DNA of 62,673 nucleotides. Origin: Coleofasciculus sp. FACHB-1120 (lineage in GTDB: Bacteria > Cyanobacteriota > Cyanobacteriia > Cyanobacteriales > FACHB-T130). Position numbers and translations under genes: made by a program. The notes beneath the pieces are model-generated. The model made no database searches. It saw only the letters and a list, made by a program, of their open reading frames with translations, and was not told where the DNA came from. The stretch is taken from NCBI RefSeq assembly GCF_014698845.1, contig NZ_JACJTV010000031.1:1-62673 (forward strand), read 5' to 3'. Of the stretch, positions 51,670 through 61,434 are shown piece by piece; position 1 is the first letter of the stretch; each line of letters opens with the position of its first letter.

Positions 51670-52842
51670 TCATTCTTTTGGCAAGTCATCTTCAACTTTA
51701 TCTAAAATTTTGGTCACAACTTCTTGATATCGAGTTAGGCTAAAAGTTTTCAACGTCTTCAGGCGAGTCTCTTCCCAGTCCACAGTAGGGGCTGTACCAT
51801 TAATGATTGCAAGAATTGCTTGAGCTATCGATTCACCTGTCGGTTCGCAAGTCCAAAAGTCTACTTCTGGGTTAAAGAATTCTTTTATACCAGGAGAACT
51901 CATATTCAAAGTTGGGATTCCCATTGCTAGGGATTCGACTAGTTTGTTGGGGGTTGCACTATTACGCGCCCTTTCGTTATCACCAAATAGACCCAAGGCT
52001 AAGTCGCAGTTTTCTACTAAATATTTAGGGAGGGATTCATCAGAAAACTTTAAATCTTTTCTAAGAAAAACGCGATCGCTTAGTTCATTTTGCTTAATTT
52101 TTTTTTCGTAGGCATGAAAGCGTTCTGTATATCCCGAACCATCGGCACCAAATAAATTACAGGTAAAGGGTATTTCTTTTTCCTTCAAAATTTTCATAGC
52201 GTGTAATATATTATCTACTCCGTGCAGAGGAAGAAGTGTTCCCCACCAACAGATATTTAAAATACCATCCTGCATGAATTGTCTTTTAAGGGTTTGTTTG
52301 GCTTCGGTAAATAAAGGAGCAATAAAAACTTTATTTGGATCGAGTTCAATGTCTAAAACTTTTGCCCAGTAGGCAAGTTCATAAGTGGATAGATGAATAA
52401 GATAATCTGTTTTAGTAAACGCTAATCTATCTTTTTTTAATATTTTTTTGGCTGCGTTACTTCCTTCCTGGATATCATCCTTATTTCTTACATAAGTGTC
52501 ATACATTGATATATAAGGTTCTATGACAAGTTTATTTTTAAAGAGTCTTGACATCCACAAAGCACTTTGAATAAAATTAGCACTCATGGGCAATACGTAG
52601 ATTACGTCTGCCAAAGCAGCTTTTACAAAAAGCTCTATGATATAAAATTTGGAGAAAACTTTGCGAATAAATTGAGTAAAAAATGTTTGTTTTCCTCTTC
52701 CTCGGAGATAAAAGTCTGGATAGACGAAGGAAACATAGTATCCAGAATCCAACAAAAATTTAATTAAATTTTCGCACCGATAAGCTCCATGTACATTTCC
52801 ATAGAGCAAAACCTTTATTTTCTGCTGCTTAAAAATTGCCAT
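51670..52842 (-). CDS. Glycosyltransferase (GT4-like)
   Basis: A 390-residue GT-B transferase. N-terminal half: KVLLYGNVHGAYRCENLIKFLLDSGYYVSFVYPD. C-terminal half: ILNICWWGTLLPLHGVDNILHAMKIL, FTCNLFGADG, CDLALGLFGDNERARNSATPNKLVESLAMGIPTL with the usual Glu. It should transfer a sugar from a nucleotide donor, on the cytoplasmic side, in polysaccharide assembly. The gene is AT-richer than the operon at 40-47 kb, and two HpsE-type transferases lie directly upstream on the same strand. The IS1-like element sits just downstream. Donor sugar is unknown. Confidence 0.85.
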   Translation of the reverse strand: MAIFKQQKIKVLLYGNVHGAYRCENLIKFLLDSGYYVSFVYPDFYLRGRGKQTFFTQFIRKVFSKFYIIELFVKAALADVIYVLPMSANFIQSALWMSRLFKNKLVIEPYISMYDTYVRNKDDIQEGSNAAKKILKKDRLAFTKTDYLIHLSTYELAYWAKVLDIELDPNKVFIAPLFTEAKQTLKRQFMQDGILNICWWGTLLPLHGVDNILHAMKILKEKEIPFTCNLFGADGSGYTERFHAYEKKIKQNELSDRVFLRKDLKFSDESLPKYLVENCDLALGLFGDNERARNSATPNKLVESLAMGIPTLNMSSPGIKEFFNPEVDFWTCEPTGESIAQAILAIINGTAPTVDWEETRLKTLKTFSLTRYQEVVTKILDKVEDDLPKE

Positions 52843-53011
52843 TGTTGATGCGGCTACCCTTTTCTAAATACAGTTCGGCTAGGTAAAAATTGGCACGTCT
52901 ATGCCAATTTCAGTTCAATAGTCATTCTTATGAGCAATTGAGCCTGGTTAAAAGTAGTTAAATGTAAATGAGGCTTAGCTTAATAAAATTATTAAACAGA
53001 AGTTCCCCGAA

Positions 53012-54019
53012 CTACTTAGTTACCGAAGTTGACATCCCTACTGATTTTTCCAGGTTAAAAATTTTATTTTGCATACTCTTTTTCAAGAAATAAAAGGGAC
53101 TCACTAAACTGCTCAAGAAAAATTCCATTTCGCAGGCAGCAACTAGGTCAGTTTTCAACTTGCCTCTATATTTAATCAATTGAAGAATCGCTCGACGCAG
53201 ATTTCCTAAAAGAATTCTGGTAATAATCACAGGCTTTTGCCAATTATTAGCATTAATCATTCGGAGCTGACAAATACTTAAGCCTACCCCCCGAATCAGG
53301 GTGATTAAATAATCTTTCTCTAGCCGCCACTTGGGAATTTGATGATAAATACACATTTCGGGGTTGTACCAAATTTCCCACCCAGCACGTCCGATGTAGA
53401 GTAGTGCTTCAAAATCTTCTCCTTTTGCTGCCAAAGATGACCCAACTGGCCCCTGGAGAGAAAGTTGAGCGGGAACGGTGTCTAGCCAAACTTGTTTTTG
53501 GACAACTAATCCGGCTCCTGGAGGAAGGCTTAAACTTTCCGGATCGTATAGATTAGCTTTTGAACCCCGTTCTTTCAGTGCCAAAAAAGATTGTATTCTT
53601 TCAAAATTTTGTGGCGGATAAACTTCAAATTCTCCTTTGATCTGCCCTCCAAAAGCACCCGCCTTGGGATGAGATTTTCCGAAGGAGTAGGCTGCTGCTA
53701 CCCAATTAGGGTTCGGAAAATTATCATCATCCAAAAAACCAATAAAAGTACCTCTGGCTTCCTGAATAGCGCGTAATCTTGCAAACACTGCGCCTTGCTT
53801 TGGCTCAAAGTAATAGATGAGCGGATATGCTTGAGGCCAATTAGATTGATATTCTTGAATGATTTTAGCGGTGTTGTCAGTGCTATTGTTATCGACAACA
53901 ACAATTTCCCAAAAAATCTGCTCGGTGCCCGTCTGCGATCGCAATCGCTCCAAAACAGTTGGTAGAAGCTTTTCTCCGTTGTAAGTGCGAATTGCTACAG
54001 TAAAGTCCACGTTAGACAT
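53012..54019 (-). CDS. hpsE: HpsE-type hormogonium polysaccharide glycosyltransferase (copy 1)
   Basis: A GT2 enzyme of about 335 residues: VDFTVAIRTYNGEKLLPTVLERL, VVDNNSTDNTAKII, IGFLDDDNFPNPNW with the metal motif, and WEIWYNPEMCIYHQIPKWRLEKDYL. It belongs to the HpsE-like group that makes hormogonium polysaccharide for gliding. The frame opens from a GTG at 54058, but the ATG at 54019, preceded by AGGG at a suitable distance, aligns with the neighbour's start. It is a tandem paralogue of the gene at 54138, with roughly 60 percent identical residues by eye. Confidence 0.8.
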   Translation of the reverse strand: MSNVDFTVAIRTYNGEKLLPTVLERLRSQTGTEQIFWEIVVVDNNSTDNTAKIIQEYQSNWPQAYPLIYYFEPKQGAVFARLRAIQEARGTFIGFLDDDNFPNPNWVAAAYSFGKSHPKAGAFGGQIKGEFEVYPPQNFERIQSFLALKERGSKANLYDPESLSLPPGAGLVVQKQVWLDTVPAQLSLQGPVGSSLAAKGEDFEALLYIGRAGWEIWYNPEMCIYHQIPKWRLEKDYLITLIRGVGLSICQLRMINANNWQKPVIITRILLGNLRRAILQLIKYRGKLKTDLVAACEMEFFLSSLVSPFYFLKKSMQNKIFNLEKSVGMSTSVTK

Positions 54020-54137
54020 ATTTACAAACCCTGATTGGAGTGCGGAAGTTTCCCTCACTGTAGCCGTGGATTAAGCTATCATCAACCCCACGGCTAAATT
54101 TTGTATCCAGTCCGATTTCAAATTTAACCTTCCTGAC

Positions 54138-55169
54138 TTATGGAGCGGTAGATACTTTTTTATCTACCAGTCCTGGTAAGGCATTCATGTCTTCTCTCAA
54201 GCCAAATATTTTAGCTTGCCCAATTTCTAAGTATTTATTTTTTAAAAGGAAAAAGGGACTAATCAAACTAGATAACAGTAGTTCCCATTCGCAAGCCGCA
54301 ATCAAATCTCTTTGGCGATCTCCTCGATATTTAATCAGGTGAAGCATCAGCCTGCGGAGATCGTTGAACAGGTAAGCTGGAAAAGCGACAGGTCTTTGCC
54401 AGGTCTTAAGACCAAGCATCCGAATGTGATACCGGCTTAAACCCACGCAACGCATGAGAGAAATCAGGTAATCTTTTTCCAATCGCCAGCGGGGAATTTG
54501 ATGATAAACACGCATTTCGGGGTTATACCAAATTTCCCAACCCGCCCGCTGAATATGCAATGTGGCTTCTAAATCTTCACTAGCTAATTTAGCTTCTCTG
54601 CCCTTGTGATTGAGGACGAGACGCTGGGGAACGTTCTCCAGCCAAGTTTGTCTGCGAACCACTAATCCAGCTCCTGGAGGTAGGATTCTCTTGCGCGGTT
54701 CGTAGCGGCTAGCGTTCGCGCCTCGATCTACTAATGCCAAGAAACAAGCGATTTTTTTAAAATTCTTTGGTGGCTCAATTTCAAAATTTCCCTGGATTCG
54801 GCTACCGTATGCACCTGCTTCGGGATGCGCTTGACCAAAGGCATAAGCAGCCGCAACCCAGTTAGAGTCAGGCAGGTTGTCATCATCTAAAAAGCCTATC
54901 AAAGTGCCTCTAGCTTCTTCAACAGCCCGTTGTCGTGCAAATGCTGCACCCTGCTCAGCTTCCAATGTGTAGTGTAACGGAGCCGTTTCTGACCAGTTGG
55001 CTTGATAGGCTTGAACAATTTTTGCTGTCTTGTCGGTGCTGTTGTTATCAACAACAAGAATTTCCCAAGAAAAGTGTTCGGTATTGATCTGCTCTCTAAG
55101 ACGATCGAGAACTTCAGGTAAACGCTTTTCACTATTAAAGGTGGGAATGGCTACTGTAACGTCAACCAT
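54138..55169 (-). CDS. hpsE: HpsE-type hormogonium polysaccharide glycosyltransferase (copy 2)
   Basis: A 343-residue GT2 enzyme, closely related to the gene at 53012: VDVTVAIPTFNSEKRLPEVL, VVDNNSTDKTAKIVQAY, GFLDDDNLPDSNW, PPGAGLVVRRQTWLENVP, and WYNPEMRVYHQIPRWRLEKDYL. It should be the first of three glycosyltransferase genes in minus-strand order. Presence of two HpsE-like enzymes in tandem indicates a motile, hormogonium- or sheath-forming cyanobacterium. About 118 bases separate the two. Whether both are active on the same acceptor is unknown. Confidence 0.82.
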   Translation of the reverse strand: MVDVTVAIPTFNSEKRLPEVLDRLREQINTEHFSWEILVVDNNSTDKTAKIVQAYQANWSETAPLHYTLEAEQGAAFARQRAVEEARGTLIGFLDDDNLPDSNWVAAAYAFGQAHPEAGAYGSRIQGNFEIEPPKNFKKIACFLALVDRGANASRYEPRKRILPPGAGLVVRRQTWLENVPQRLVLNHKGREAKLASEDLEATLHIQRAGWEIWYNPEMRVYHQIPRWRLEKDYLISLMRCVGLSRYHIRMLGLKTWQRPVAFPAYLFNDLRRLMLHLIKYRGDRQRDLIAACEWELLLSSLISPFFLLKNKYLEIGQAKIFGLREDMNALPGLVDKKVSTAP

Positions 55170-56000
55170 AAGTTTTGACCGTTTTTTTGAGAGATAGATG
55201 CCGATGTTGTATTAGTACTTGAGGTTTAAAAACACCAACTTCAAAACGAGGCAGGTTGCTAACGCTACCTACCGCTTTGGCGCTTTCTGCCGAATTGCGT
55301 GGGGGACATCAAGCGTCTGAGGATGCCTTTAATTCTTCTCCGTGATACTACTTAAGTAGACTCGCAATAGAGCGGTTGCTTCGTTGAGCGATCGCTCTTT
55401 TATGGTGGTCAACCTCAGTTACCTTGGTTAAACTACAGGATTAACTCAGGGTTTTTACGGAAAAGTTTATTGAATATTTCTGAAATCTTACCCGATCCTT
55501 CCGGATTTATCTCTGCAAGGGTAAGTAATTTTACGCGATCTTTAAATTAATGGGGTTTTACAGGAACTCCTGTGAAGCTTAGATAAAGTTAGTCTAAAAA
55601 CGCCTTGATTTCCACTCAAATTTTTTAGAAATATACGTACGTAATATCATCAGTCTTAGGAAATAAGTATAATTTTTTAATTGAGGGTTTTCGAGGAGAT
55701 TTGTATATTCCAGAATGGCGAGTGAGCGGATCAACTGGCTAAATTCTCGTGGTCTTGGCGGTGGCCTTCAGCCATCGTCTGGCAGTGAGGATGCGATCGG
55801 GCTGAGCTGGTGATGTGCATCACCAGGCACGACTTAATTCCCTCGTTCCGCTAAAATATTTGGAATAAGTAAATGCTTAATGTCTTTGAGTTGGAGGGTG
55901 CGGCTTCTCCCCTCAAAATGTGCTGAGTGTCGAGCCTTTATTAGGATTCACTCAGTTCTCAATCCCGAACAAACTGGGGTGTAGGTCGCGCAAGTATTTG
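55170..56000. other. Intergenic region upstream of the hpsE pair
   Basis: About 830 bases. Near 55258-55310 is a short GC-rich segment resembling the small dispersed repeats. The only coding hint is the tiny frame at 55715-55813. No tRNA, riboswitch or terminator is recognised. The hpsE promoter must lie in the first few hundred bases. Confidence 0.4.
55715..55813 (+). CDS. Possible 32-codon small ORF
   Basis: ATG at 55715 opens 32 codons (MASERINWLNSRGLGGGLQP and a short SW end). GAGGAG lies 17 bases upstream, too far for a standard ribosome-binding site. No family is recognised. It may be a real small peptide, a gene remnant or chance. Confidence 0.2.
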   Translation: MASERINWLNSRGLGGGLQPSSGSEDAIGLSW

Positions 56001-56192
56001 ATGAATTCACAAGACCACCAATTTACACCAGAACAATCTCAGTCACCGCCAGAACCCGTGCCGCAGCTCAAGCGCACCGTTCATCCAGACAGCCTGAAAT
56101 TTATGAATATGGCAAAAGAGATTCTCGATAGCCCAGCCGTTCAACAAGCTGTTGAGGGTGAAAAGCAAAAAGCCAAAGATGGGAACTCATAG
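56001..56192 (+). CDS. Small cyanobacterial protein of unknown function (63 aa)
   Basis: The frame opens from 55920, but the ATG at 56001 is the likely start (MNSQDHQFTPEQ). The product is 63 residues. A Pro/Gln-rich first half is followed by a helical conserved-looking segment TVHPDSLKFMNMAKEILDSP and a charged end. No signal peptide or membrane helix. It is a plausible small conserved protein with unknown role. A dispersed palindrome begins 15 bases after its stop. Confidence 0.6.
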   Translation: MNSQDHQFTPEQSQSPPEPVPQLKRTVHPDSLKFMNMAKEILDSPAVQQAVEGEKQKAKDGNS

Positions 56193-56206
56193 GTGATTGA
56201 AGAAAA

Positions 56207-56237
56207 GTAGGGACATAGGCATTGCCTGTGTCCCTAC
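56207..56237. repeat. Near-perfect 31-bp palindrome (GTAGGGACATAGGC arm)
   Basis: Arms GTAGGGACATAGGC and GCCTGTGTCCCTAC pair with one mismatch around ATT. It lies just after the small gene and resembles the palindromes at 2336 and 2408 in starting with GTAG and ending with CTAC. Confidence 0.75.
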
Positions 56238-56302
56238 GAGGACTGACGATTGACGATTCCCCATTACCAAGCCCTGGATAATGGGTAATTTGTATCTGAG
56301 AT

Positions 56303-57778
56303 TCAGTGGTTCAGTACCCAGTTGACGAGAGTGCGGACACCATAACCCGTAGCACCGGAATTGTTGACCCCGTTCTCTTTATCCGCCCAGACGGGACCCG
56401 CAATGTCGAGGTGCGCCCAAGGTGTCTCTTGGATAAACTGTTTCAAAAAGAGGGCAGCCGTAATCGAACCACCCGGACGAGGGCCGGTATTTTTCAGATC
56501 GGCAATCGGGGACTTGATGCCTTCAAAGTATTTCTCTTCCATCGGCATCCGCCACAGCTTTTCACCTGCCTTTTCCGATGCTTGCAGCAACTCTTGAGCA
56601 ACTGTGTCATCAGGGGTAAACAACCCAGCGATATCATCGCCTAGGGCAATGACACAAGCACCCGTCAGTGTGGCTAAATCGACAATGGCATCAACGCCGA
56701 GTTTTTCCGCAAATACCAGCGCATCGGCTAAAGTCAATCGACCTTCCGCATCCGTGTTGTTCACTTCAATCGTTTTGCCGTTGGATGCCTTGAGGATGTC
56801 GCCTGGGTGCATGGCGTGACCGCTGATCATATTCTCAGTCACTGCTGAGATAAAGTGAACTTCGACATCTGGTTTGAGTTGACCAATCGCGTTCGCCGCA
56901 CCGAGGGTAGCCGCAGCACCCCCCATGTCCATTTTCATGGTTTCGATGCCGCTACCCGCGCCCTTAATGTTCAGTCCACCCGAATCGAAGGTCAGACCCT
57001 TGCCGATGATTGCCAATTTACGGCGGGGCGTGCCTTCCGGCTTGTAGGTGAGATGGATAAACTTCGGCGGCATATCGGAAGCTTTGGCAACACCAAGGAA
57101 CGCCCCCATGCCCAATTGTTCGCACTCTTCTTGTTCCAGAATTTCCAACTGGAGGTTGTGATTAGAAGCGATCGCTTGTGCCGTTTGAGCCATCGTTATC
57201 GGAGTGCATTCATTCGGCGGTGCAGCAACCAGTTCCCGCGCCAGAATCACGCCCGAAGCTAGGAATTGAGCGCGAGTAATAGCTTCTTCCTGACCTGCCA
57301 ATCCGAGTAAATCCACCCGCTCTAGCAGTGGCTCCTTATCCTCCGGTTCTGACTTAAAGCGATTATCCTTATGAAGAGCCAGTAATATCCCTTCAGCGAT
57401 CGCCCCAGCCGTTGCATCAGGAGCCTGATTCCACACCGGCAGGCTAATCCCCAGGATTTTACTCTTTTCCTTCTTCGCTAACCGCGCGATCGCTGCACCG
57501 ATTCGCCGCAGAGTGTCCGGTTGAAAAGCCTCTGCTTTCCCCAGTCCTACCAGAATAATTTTCCGAACCGGGCTACCGGCACCCACGCGGGTGACAGCAC
57601 TACTTCCTTCTTTTCCCTTAAATTCAGTTTCTGCAATCAGTTCGTTCAGCGTACCGGACAACTTCTCATCCAACACCGCTAAATCGTCTGTCACCTCCAC
57701 CGCGTCCTCAAAAAACCCCAGGGCGAGAGCGTCCCCAGTCCAGTCCAAACGTGGCGTATCAATCGCTCGAATATCCAT
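56303..57778 (-). CDS. pepA: Leucyl aminopeptidase (M17)
   Basis: A 491-residue leucine aminopeptidase: the N-terminal domain (about 1-165), then the M17 catalytic domain with [13 protein letters not shown] (metal-binding Lys/Asp), MKMDMGGAA, and the signature [14 protein letters not shown]. It removes N-terminal residues, prefers Leu, and works as a cytosolic hexamer with two metal ions. In some bacteria PepA also binds DNA. Length is normal. It is divergent from the methyltransferase gene. A decayed N-terminal copy of this gene lies at 61872-62090, next to a partial copy of the transglycosylase gene. Confidence 0.96.
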   Translation of the reverse strand: MDIRAIDTPRLDWTGDALALGFFEDAVEVTDDLAVLDEKLSGTLNELIAETEFKGKEGSSAVTRVGAGSPVRKIILVGLGKAEAFQPDTLRRIGAAIARLAKKEKSKILGISLPVWNQAPDATAGAIAEGILLALHKDNRFKSEPEDKEPLLERVDLLGLAGQEEAITRAQFLASGVILARELVAAPPNECTPITMAQTAQAIASNHNLQLEILEQEECEQLGMGAFLGVAKASDMPPKFIHLTYKPEGTPRRKLAIIGKGLTFDSGGLNIKGAGSGIETMKMDMGGAAATLGAANAIGQLKPDVEVHFISAVTENMISGHAMHPGDILKASNGKTIEVNNTDAEGRLTLADALVFAEKLGVDAIVDLATLTGACVIALGDDIAGLFTPDDTVAQELLQASEKAGEKLWRMPMEEKYFEGIKSPIADLKNTGPRPGGSITAALFLKQFIQETPWAHLDIAGPVWADKENGVNNSGATGYGVRTLVNWVLNH

Positions 57779-57934
57779 CCCCGGCTCTTACCTTAAAGCA
57801 TTTGTACCTGTACAGTATTGCTCAAAAATCATCAACAAGACCCGTCCGCCCACCCGCGTAACTCGTCCCCGGTAGATACACTTTATAGGAATACTCTTTT
57901 TGAAAATCATCCAATTGGACTTAGGAGCAGATTG

Positions 57935-59041
57935 ATGGTTTCAAAAGCTAAGGGAGAACCCCAACCTCTTTCGTCGCCATCCAATGCGCCAGTTCCTAGG
58001 AACCAGTCAGTAGCCCGCCCCGATCCGAGCGTGCTACAGCAGAATCTCCAGAGACAGTTTAATCATCATTCCTCTGCACGCGGTGAACTGACAATGCCGT
58101 GCGTGCCATCAATGCTAGATTATGCACTCAATCGCCTAGAGCGGCTGTTTGAGGCGATTGGTCGCCAACTCTCTCCCGAAGAACTGCAAAAATTGCGCGA
58201 TTTGATTGCATCTAATATTCAAGAAGGTTTTCTGGCTTCTCCTCATACCCGATTAGTCATTAAGTACGAACCCGATCCCACTTCCTTAAATAACCTCAAC
58301 TGTAACGTCTCAACCAGGATTTTATCGGTTGCTCAGGAGTACCAGCAGTGGATTCAGAACCGAGAGCCGCCCCTATTTGGGAGTCATCCAGACGCGAAAG
58401 TCATGGCAACGGCTGCCCAATTAGGAGATCCAGCGCGGAACCCAATTTTGGATGTGGGAGCCGGAACGGGTCGCAATAGCCTTCCCTTGGCTCAAAAAGG
58501 CTACCCAGTTGATGCCTTAGAACTGACTCCCGGTTTGGCGGAACAATTGCTAAATGCCGCAGTTGCGGACAATTTACCGATTCGAGTCATCCAGGGTGAT
58601 ATCCTCGACCCCCTGGTGAGAATGCGACCGGCTTATTACAAATTTGCAATTGTGGCGGAAGTCGTGTCTCACTTTCGGGATAACGATCAAGTCCGCTTAC
58701 TTCTGGCGAAAATGTGCGATGTTATCCAAGGTAGCGGTCTGTTGCTGTTCAACCTCTTCCTAGCTGTGGATGGATATGAGCCAAACGAGCGGGTGCGGGA
58801 AATGTCGCAGGTAGCCGGATCGTATATTATGACGCGATCGGAGCTGAAGCTAGCGATGGAGGACTTACCTCTGGAAATGCTGTCGGATGAGTCTGTGCTT
58901 GACTATGAGCGCACTCACCTTCCGCCAGAGGCATGGCCCCCGACCAATTGGTTTGTATCCTGGACGAGCGGACGTGACTTGTTTCCCATTCAAGAAACTC
59001 CTCCGATGGAGCTGCGTTGGATTCTCTGTAGACGGTACTAA
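57935..59041 (+). CDS. Class I SAM-dependent methyltransferase
   Basis: A protein of about 368 residues with a Rossmann methyltransferase domain at about 180-320: motif I ILDVGAGTGRNSLPLAQ, acidic DALELTPGL, and motif IV-like VAEVVSHF. It resembles TehB-like small-molecule methyltransferases. The N-terminal 130 residues include a Pro/Gln-rich stretch and a helical region (LERLFEAIGRQLSPEELQKL). The open frame begins at a TTG (57818), but the ATG at 57935 has AGGAG eight bases upstream, so I used it. Substrate is unknown. It is separated from the transglycosylase by 41 bases, same strand, probably co-transcribed. Confidence 0.85.
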   Translation: MVSKAKGEPQPLSSPSNAPVPRNQSVARPDPSVLQQNLQRQFNHHSSARGELTMPCVPSMLDYALNRLERLFEAIGRQLSPEELQKLRDLIASNIQEGFLASPHTRLVIKYEPDPTSLNNLNCNVSTRILSVAQEYQQWIQNREPPLFGSHPDAKVMATAAQLGDPARNPILDVGAGTGRNSLPLAQKGYPVDALELTPGLAEQLLNAAVADNLPIRVIQGDILDPLVRMRPAYYKFAIVAEVVSHFRDNDQVRLLLAKMCDVIQGSGLLLFNLFLAVDGYEPNERVREMSQVAGSYIMTRSELKLAMEDLPLEMLSDESVLDYERTHLPPEAWPPTNWFVSWTSGRDLFPIQETPPMELRWILCRRY

Positions 59042-59082
59042 CGGAATACAAGGTTTTGCCCTTTTTGGGTTGGTAAGGATCG

Positions 59083-61314
59083 ATGCTAAAGCTTGCACAG
59101 AAAAATAAAATTTTGCTAGGTGTTGGAGCCGGACTACTGGCGTTAGTTGCTGGGGCAACGTTGTCAGTCCCGCAATTGACCAGTTGGCTAGAGAAATTAA
59201 CACCGAACGGTCAGTCCCCCGATCAAACCGTCTGGAGTCAAGGGAGTCAATCCAGAAGTTCTGTTTTGCCATTGGCGTCCCTACCAATGGCACAGCGGGG
59301 CGCACAACTCGAAGCGATCGCTAATGGCACCCCATCCCCAGAACGCAATCGTGCCCGCTATCTGTTGGCGAGCGATTTGATAGAACAACAGCAGCCGAAA
59401 AAAGCGATCGCGTCTTTGGAAGGATTGGAGGTAGATTATCCAGTTCTTGCCCCTTACGTCGCCCTGAAACGCGCCCAAGCTTACCAAGTTGCTGGAGACC
59501 AAGCAAAAGCCGCAGCAGCTTGGCAGAATTTGCTCAAAAGTTATCCCGATCATCCCGTCGCCGCAGAAGCGTTGTTTGTACTGGGGCAAAATAATCCCAA
59601 GTACAGAGAACAAGCGATCGCTCAGTTCACAAGCCATCCCCGCACCCTAGAAATTGTGCGTTCTTCCCTGAAGAAGAATCCCAATCAGCCTAGATTGCTC
59701 TTACATTTAGCCAAGAATACCCCAGGCGACCCCAGTATTCTCCCCAGTCTGGATCGGCTGGTGAGTTCCCATGAAGCGGCACTCAAACAGCAAGGAACCG
59801 GACTCCTCAAGCCAGAAGATTGGCAAGCGATCGCTTATAGCTACTGGGAAAACGGTCAGTACCGCAAAGCCGGACAAGCCTACGCCAAAGCCCCCCGCAC
59901 CTCCCTCCATGCCTACCGAACTGGGCGCGGACTCCATCTGGGGGAGAAACAAACCGAAGCGAAAATTGCTTATCAACAGATGATTCAGCAATTTCCCGAT
60001 GCCAAAGAAACCGGACTCGCTTTGAGGCGTCTGGCTTCTTTAGCATCCCAGCCACCGGAAGCGATCGCCTATCTCGACCTCGTTATCCGCAAATTTCCCG
60101 ATGAAGCCGGTGAGGCACTCCTCGCCAAAGCCGCCATCCTCGATCGTCTCAACAACGCCAAATCAGCCGCACAAGCTCGTCAATTGCTACTCGCTAAATA
60201 TGGCAGTTCCGATGTCGCGGCAGAATACCGCTGGAAAGTCGCCCAAGCCAAAGCGACTCTAGGGGATTTCTTAGGGGCTTGGCAATGGGCGCAGCCAATC
60301 GCCAACCAAAACCCCGATCATATTTTGGCTCCCAGAGCTGGCTTTTGGGTCGGTAAATGGGCAGCCAAACTAGGGCGTCAGAAGGATGCGAAAGCCGCTT
60401 ATGAACACGTATTGGCGAAATACCCCCAGTCTTACTATGCGTGGCGATCTGCCGTCTTGCTGGGCTGGGACGTTGGAGACTTTACCACCGTCCGTCAATT
60501 GTCCCCGCAGGTGGTGCGACCCGACGAGCATCCCATTCTCCCTGCCGGGTCTGAAACGTTGAAGGAATTGTACCAACTCGGTCAAAAATGGGATGCTTGG
60601 ACGCTCTGGCAGGCAGAATTTCAGAACCGAATGCAGCCAACCGTTGCCGAACAATTTACCAACGGCATCATCCAGGTGGGATTGGGCAATCACCTGAAAG
60701 GAATGAATCTGGTTTCGACTCTAGAAGACCGAGAAACACCCGAAGAGCAAGCTGAATACAAAACAATCCGCAAACAACCCATTTACTGGCACACCTTGTA
60801 TCCGTTCCCGTTCTTGGAAATTATCGAAAACTGGTCGCAACAGCGCCAGCTCAATCCCCTGCTTGTCACCGCCCTGATTCGGCAGGAGTCCCGATTTGAA
60901 CCAAAAATTCGTTCGGTAGCAGGTGCAGTTGGCTTAATGCAGGTAATGCCCGGAACCGGCAAATGGGTGGCAGAAAAAATTGGTGTCAAACAATTTAACA
61001 CCGAAAATCCCAACGATAACGTGAAGTTGGGCACTTGGTTTTTAGATTTTACCCACAAGGAATACAACAATAATTCCTTGTTAGCGGTTGCCAGTTACAA
61101 TGCGGGTCCCGGCAATGTGTCGAAATGGTTAAAAACAAAAGGACCGTCTATCGACCCCGATCAATTTGTTGAAGAAATTCCCTTTGAGGAAACTAAAGGC
61201 TACGTCAGACAGGTGTTTGGGAATTACTGGAATTACCTCAGATTGTACAATCCACAGGTTGCCCAGTTGGTTGCTAAATATTCAGATGGTCAGCCGACTG
61301 CACTTAAAAATTAA
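59083..61314 (+). CDS. Soluble-type lytic murein transglycosylase (Slt) with TPR-like repeats
   Basis: A 743-residue peptidoglycan enzyme. A membrane anchor or uncleaved signal lies at about 8-30 (ILLGVGAGLLALVAGATLSV), followed by helical TPR-like repeats (about 85-520) with Ala/Pro-rich units, and a C-terminal lysozyme-like SLT domain at about 585-720. The catalytic Glu is in ALIRQESRFEPKIRS, followed by AGAVGLMQVMPGTGKWV and SYNAGPGNVSKW. It cleaves the MurNAc-GlcNAc bond to form anhydromuropeptides. The architecture resembles E. coli Slt70. A truncated copy of its N terminus is at 62275. Confidence 0.95.
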   Translation: MLKLAQKNKILLGVGAGLLALVAGATLSVPQLTSWLEKLTPNGQSPDQTVWSQGSQSRSSVLPLASLPMAQRGAQLEAIANGTPSPERNRARYLLASDLIEQQQPKKAIASLEGLEVDYPVLAPYVALKRAQAYQVAGDQAKAAAAWQNLLKSYPDHPVAAEALFVLGQNNPKYREQAIAQFTSHPRTLEIVRSSLKKNPNQPRLLLHLAKNTPGDPSILPSLDRLVSSHEAALKQQGTGLLKPEDWQAIAYSYWENGQYRKAGQAYAKAPRTSLHAYRTGRGLHLGEKQTEAKIAYQQMIQQFPDAKETGLALRRLASLASQPPEAIAYLDLVIRKFPDEAGEALLAKAAILDRLNNAKSAAQARQLLLAKYGSSDVAAEYRWKVAQAKATLGDFLGAWQWAQPIANQNPDHILAPRAGFWVGKWAAKLGRQKDAKAAYEHVLAKYPQSYYAWRSAVLLGWDVGDFTTVRQLSPQVVRPDEHPILPAGSETLKELYQLGQKWDAWTLWQAEFQNRMQPTVAEQFTNGIIQVGLGNHLKGMNLVSTLEDRETPEEQAEYKTIRKQPIYWHTLYPFPFLEIIENWSQQRQLNPLLVTALIRQESRFEPKIRSVAGAVGLMQVMPGTGKWVAEKIGVKQFNTENPNDNVKLGTWFLDFTHKEYNNNSLLAVASYNAGPGNVSKWLKTKGPSIDPDQFVEEIPFEETKGYVRQVFGNYWNYLRLYNPQVAQLVAKYSDGQPTALKN

Positions 61315-61319
61315 CAAAT

Positions 61320-61401
61320 ACTTCTTGCAAAAATCTTTTTAATCGTGTAGGAATACAAATTCTTTAGCCTCTCGTCAGGCTTTACTATTTTTGCAAGAAG
61401 T
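61320..61401. repeat. 82-bp element with perfect 15-bp inverted ends
   Basis: The ends ACTTCTTGCAAAAAT (61320-61334) and ATTTTTGCAAGAAGT (61387-61401) are exact reverse complements. It starts 5 bases after the transglycosylase stop and is probably a miniature inverted-repeat element, though the arms could also form a 3' stem. Confidence 0.75.
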
Positions 61402-61412
61402 TTCCTGCATCC

Positions 61413-61434
61413 TGAAAAATTGAAGAATTTTTCA
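61413..61434. repeat. Short perfect hairpin
   Basis: TGAAAAATT and AATTTTTCA pair exactly around GAAG. It lies 11 bases after the 82-bp element. Little more can be said. Confidence 0.5.
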
